Shown here: one piece after another, positions 5,659-6,163 of the stretch
Layout of the letters: the number at the start of each line of letters is the position of its first letter
How positions within the stretch are numbered: position 1 is the first letter of the stretch
NCBI GenBank assembly: GCA_946613955.1
Contig: CAMOGC010000097.1
Coordinates: 1-6,163, forward strand
DNA from: an uncultured Clostridia bacterium
GTDB taxonomy: Bacteria > Bacillota_A > Clostridia > Christensenellales > Aristaeellaceae
Reading direction: 5' to 3'
DNA: 6,163 bases
Notes under the pieces: generated by a model
What the model was told of the DNA's origin: nothing
Seen by the model: the letters and a program-made list of their open reading frames with translations, nothing else
The model's database searches: none
Program-made: the position numbers and the translations under genes

Positions 5659-6163
5659 TACCGGACCGAGGCGGCGCCGGCTTCCATGGCCTGGCGGTTG
5701 ATGGGGAGCAGGTGCTCCTTCTTCGGGCCGAAGGTCAGCTTCAGGGCCTCCATGGCGGAATCGATGGAAACCACCTTCGTCTTTTCCAGAATCGCGCCCA
5801 GCATTACCATGTTGGCCGTCCGGGCGTTGCCCAGCCGCTCCGCGATGCCGTTGCAGTCCACGGGGATGGCGGTAATGTCGTCCCGATCCGGGGTCATGTC
5901 GATGAGAGAGGAGTTATACAGCATGAGGCCGCCCTTTTCCATGGCGGGGGTAAACTTGATCATGCTGGGCTTGTTCATGATGACGGCGATGGGAATCTCC
6001 GTCACCAGGGGGGAACCGATGGGCTCATCGCTGACGACGACGGCGCAGTTGGCCTCGCCGCCCCGCATCTCCGGGCCGTAGGAGGGCATCCAGGAAACGT
6101 TCATGCCGTCGTGCATGGCGGCCTTGGCCAGCAGCTGGCCGATGAGCAGCACGCCCTGCCCGC
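5658..6163 (-). CDS. 2-oxoacid:acceptor (ferredoxin) oxidoreductase, gamma subunit, 5'-truncated by window edge
   Basis: The visible 167 residues run off the right edge. The first complete codons read GQGV, preceded by a partial codon that ends GC and fits another glycine, so the family's N-terminal GGQGV nucleotide-loop motif is reached and only about 10-15 residues should be missing. The motif PSYGPEMRGGEANC, followed by VVVSDEPIGSP, is typical of the gamma (catalytic-domain III) subunit of 2-oxoglutarate, 2-ketoisovalerate or pyruvate:ferredoxin oxidoreductases (KorC/VorC/PorC). These thiamine-diphosphate enzymes oxidatively decarboxylate a 2-oxoacid to an acyl-CoA and reduce ferredoxin. 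The gamma subunit needs alpha, beta and usually delta (ferredoxin-like) subunits, probably encoded just upstream, to the right of the window. Substrate choice cannot be settled from this subunit, so no symbol is given. The stop TAA overlaps the ATG of the HAD gene. Confidence 0.9.
   Translation of the reverse strand, partial: GQGVLLIGQLLAKAAMHDGMNVSWMPSYGPEMRGGEANCAVVVSDEPIGSPLVTEIPIAVIMNKPSMIKFTPAMEKGGLMLYNSSLIDMTPDRDDITAIPVDCNGIAERLGNARTANMVMLGAILEKTKVVSIDSAMEALKLTFGPKKEHLLPINRQAMEAGAASVR

Noticed and set aside
4903..6081. A 392-codon plus-strand open frame antisense to the HAD and oxidoreductase genes
   Set aside because: It spans the junction of two well-supported minus-strand genes with complete family motifs. 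It has no ribosome binding site or domain of its own.

Overview
The window is a GC-rich, densely coding piece of a bacterial chromosome. It most likely comes from an anaerobic Firmicute of the Clostridia, possibly a high-GC gut Oscillospiraceae- or Lachnospiraceae-like lineage. The clues are AGGAGG-type ribosome binding sites, a ferredoxin-linked 2-oxoacid oxidoreductase subunit, a Cof-type HAD phosphatase, an RsbW-like ATPase domain fused to a transporter, and a PAS/GGDEF/EAL signalling protein. The taxonomic guess is inference from gene content and style; no rRNA or tRNA marker is present.

Layout from left to right: (1) positions 1-114 hold no gene I can support, only a small hairpin. (2) A vegetative-type promoter (115-143) and a strong Shine-Dalgarno (195-200) drive a 582-residue plus-strand gene (207-1955). 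It encodes a MATE-family membrane transporter whose C-terminus carries a GHKL/RsbW-type ATP-binding domain. (3) A hairpin with U-tracts on both sides (1955-1985) ends this gene and can also serve the convergent minus-strand gene. (4) A minus-strand gene (4614-2080) encodes an 844-residue cytosolic cyclic-di-GMP protein with the order PAS, altered GGDEF, intact EAL, PAS, PAS-like. It has its own near-consensus promoter (4709-4737) and an 88-nt leader. (5) A terminator (about 4764-4811) separates it from an upstream minus-strand operon. (6) That operon contains the gamma subunit of a 2-oxoacid:acceptor oxidoreductase, cut by the right window edge, and a HAD-IIB phosphatase whose start codon overlaps the gamma subunit's stop codon by one base.

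Functionally these are three separate transcription units: a transporter with a built-in switch-type ATPase domain, a predicted c-di-GMP phosphodiesterase tuned by PAS sensing and probably by GTP binding, and a central-metabolism oxidoreductase subunit co-translated with a small-molecule phosphatase. No mobile element, CRISPR array, tRNA, rRNA or phage gene is visible. The most unusual item is the MATE-ATPase fusion. I see no clear sign of an entirely new multi-gene system. Very long open frames lie antisense to the real genes, but they are by-products of GC-rich codon usage.
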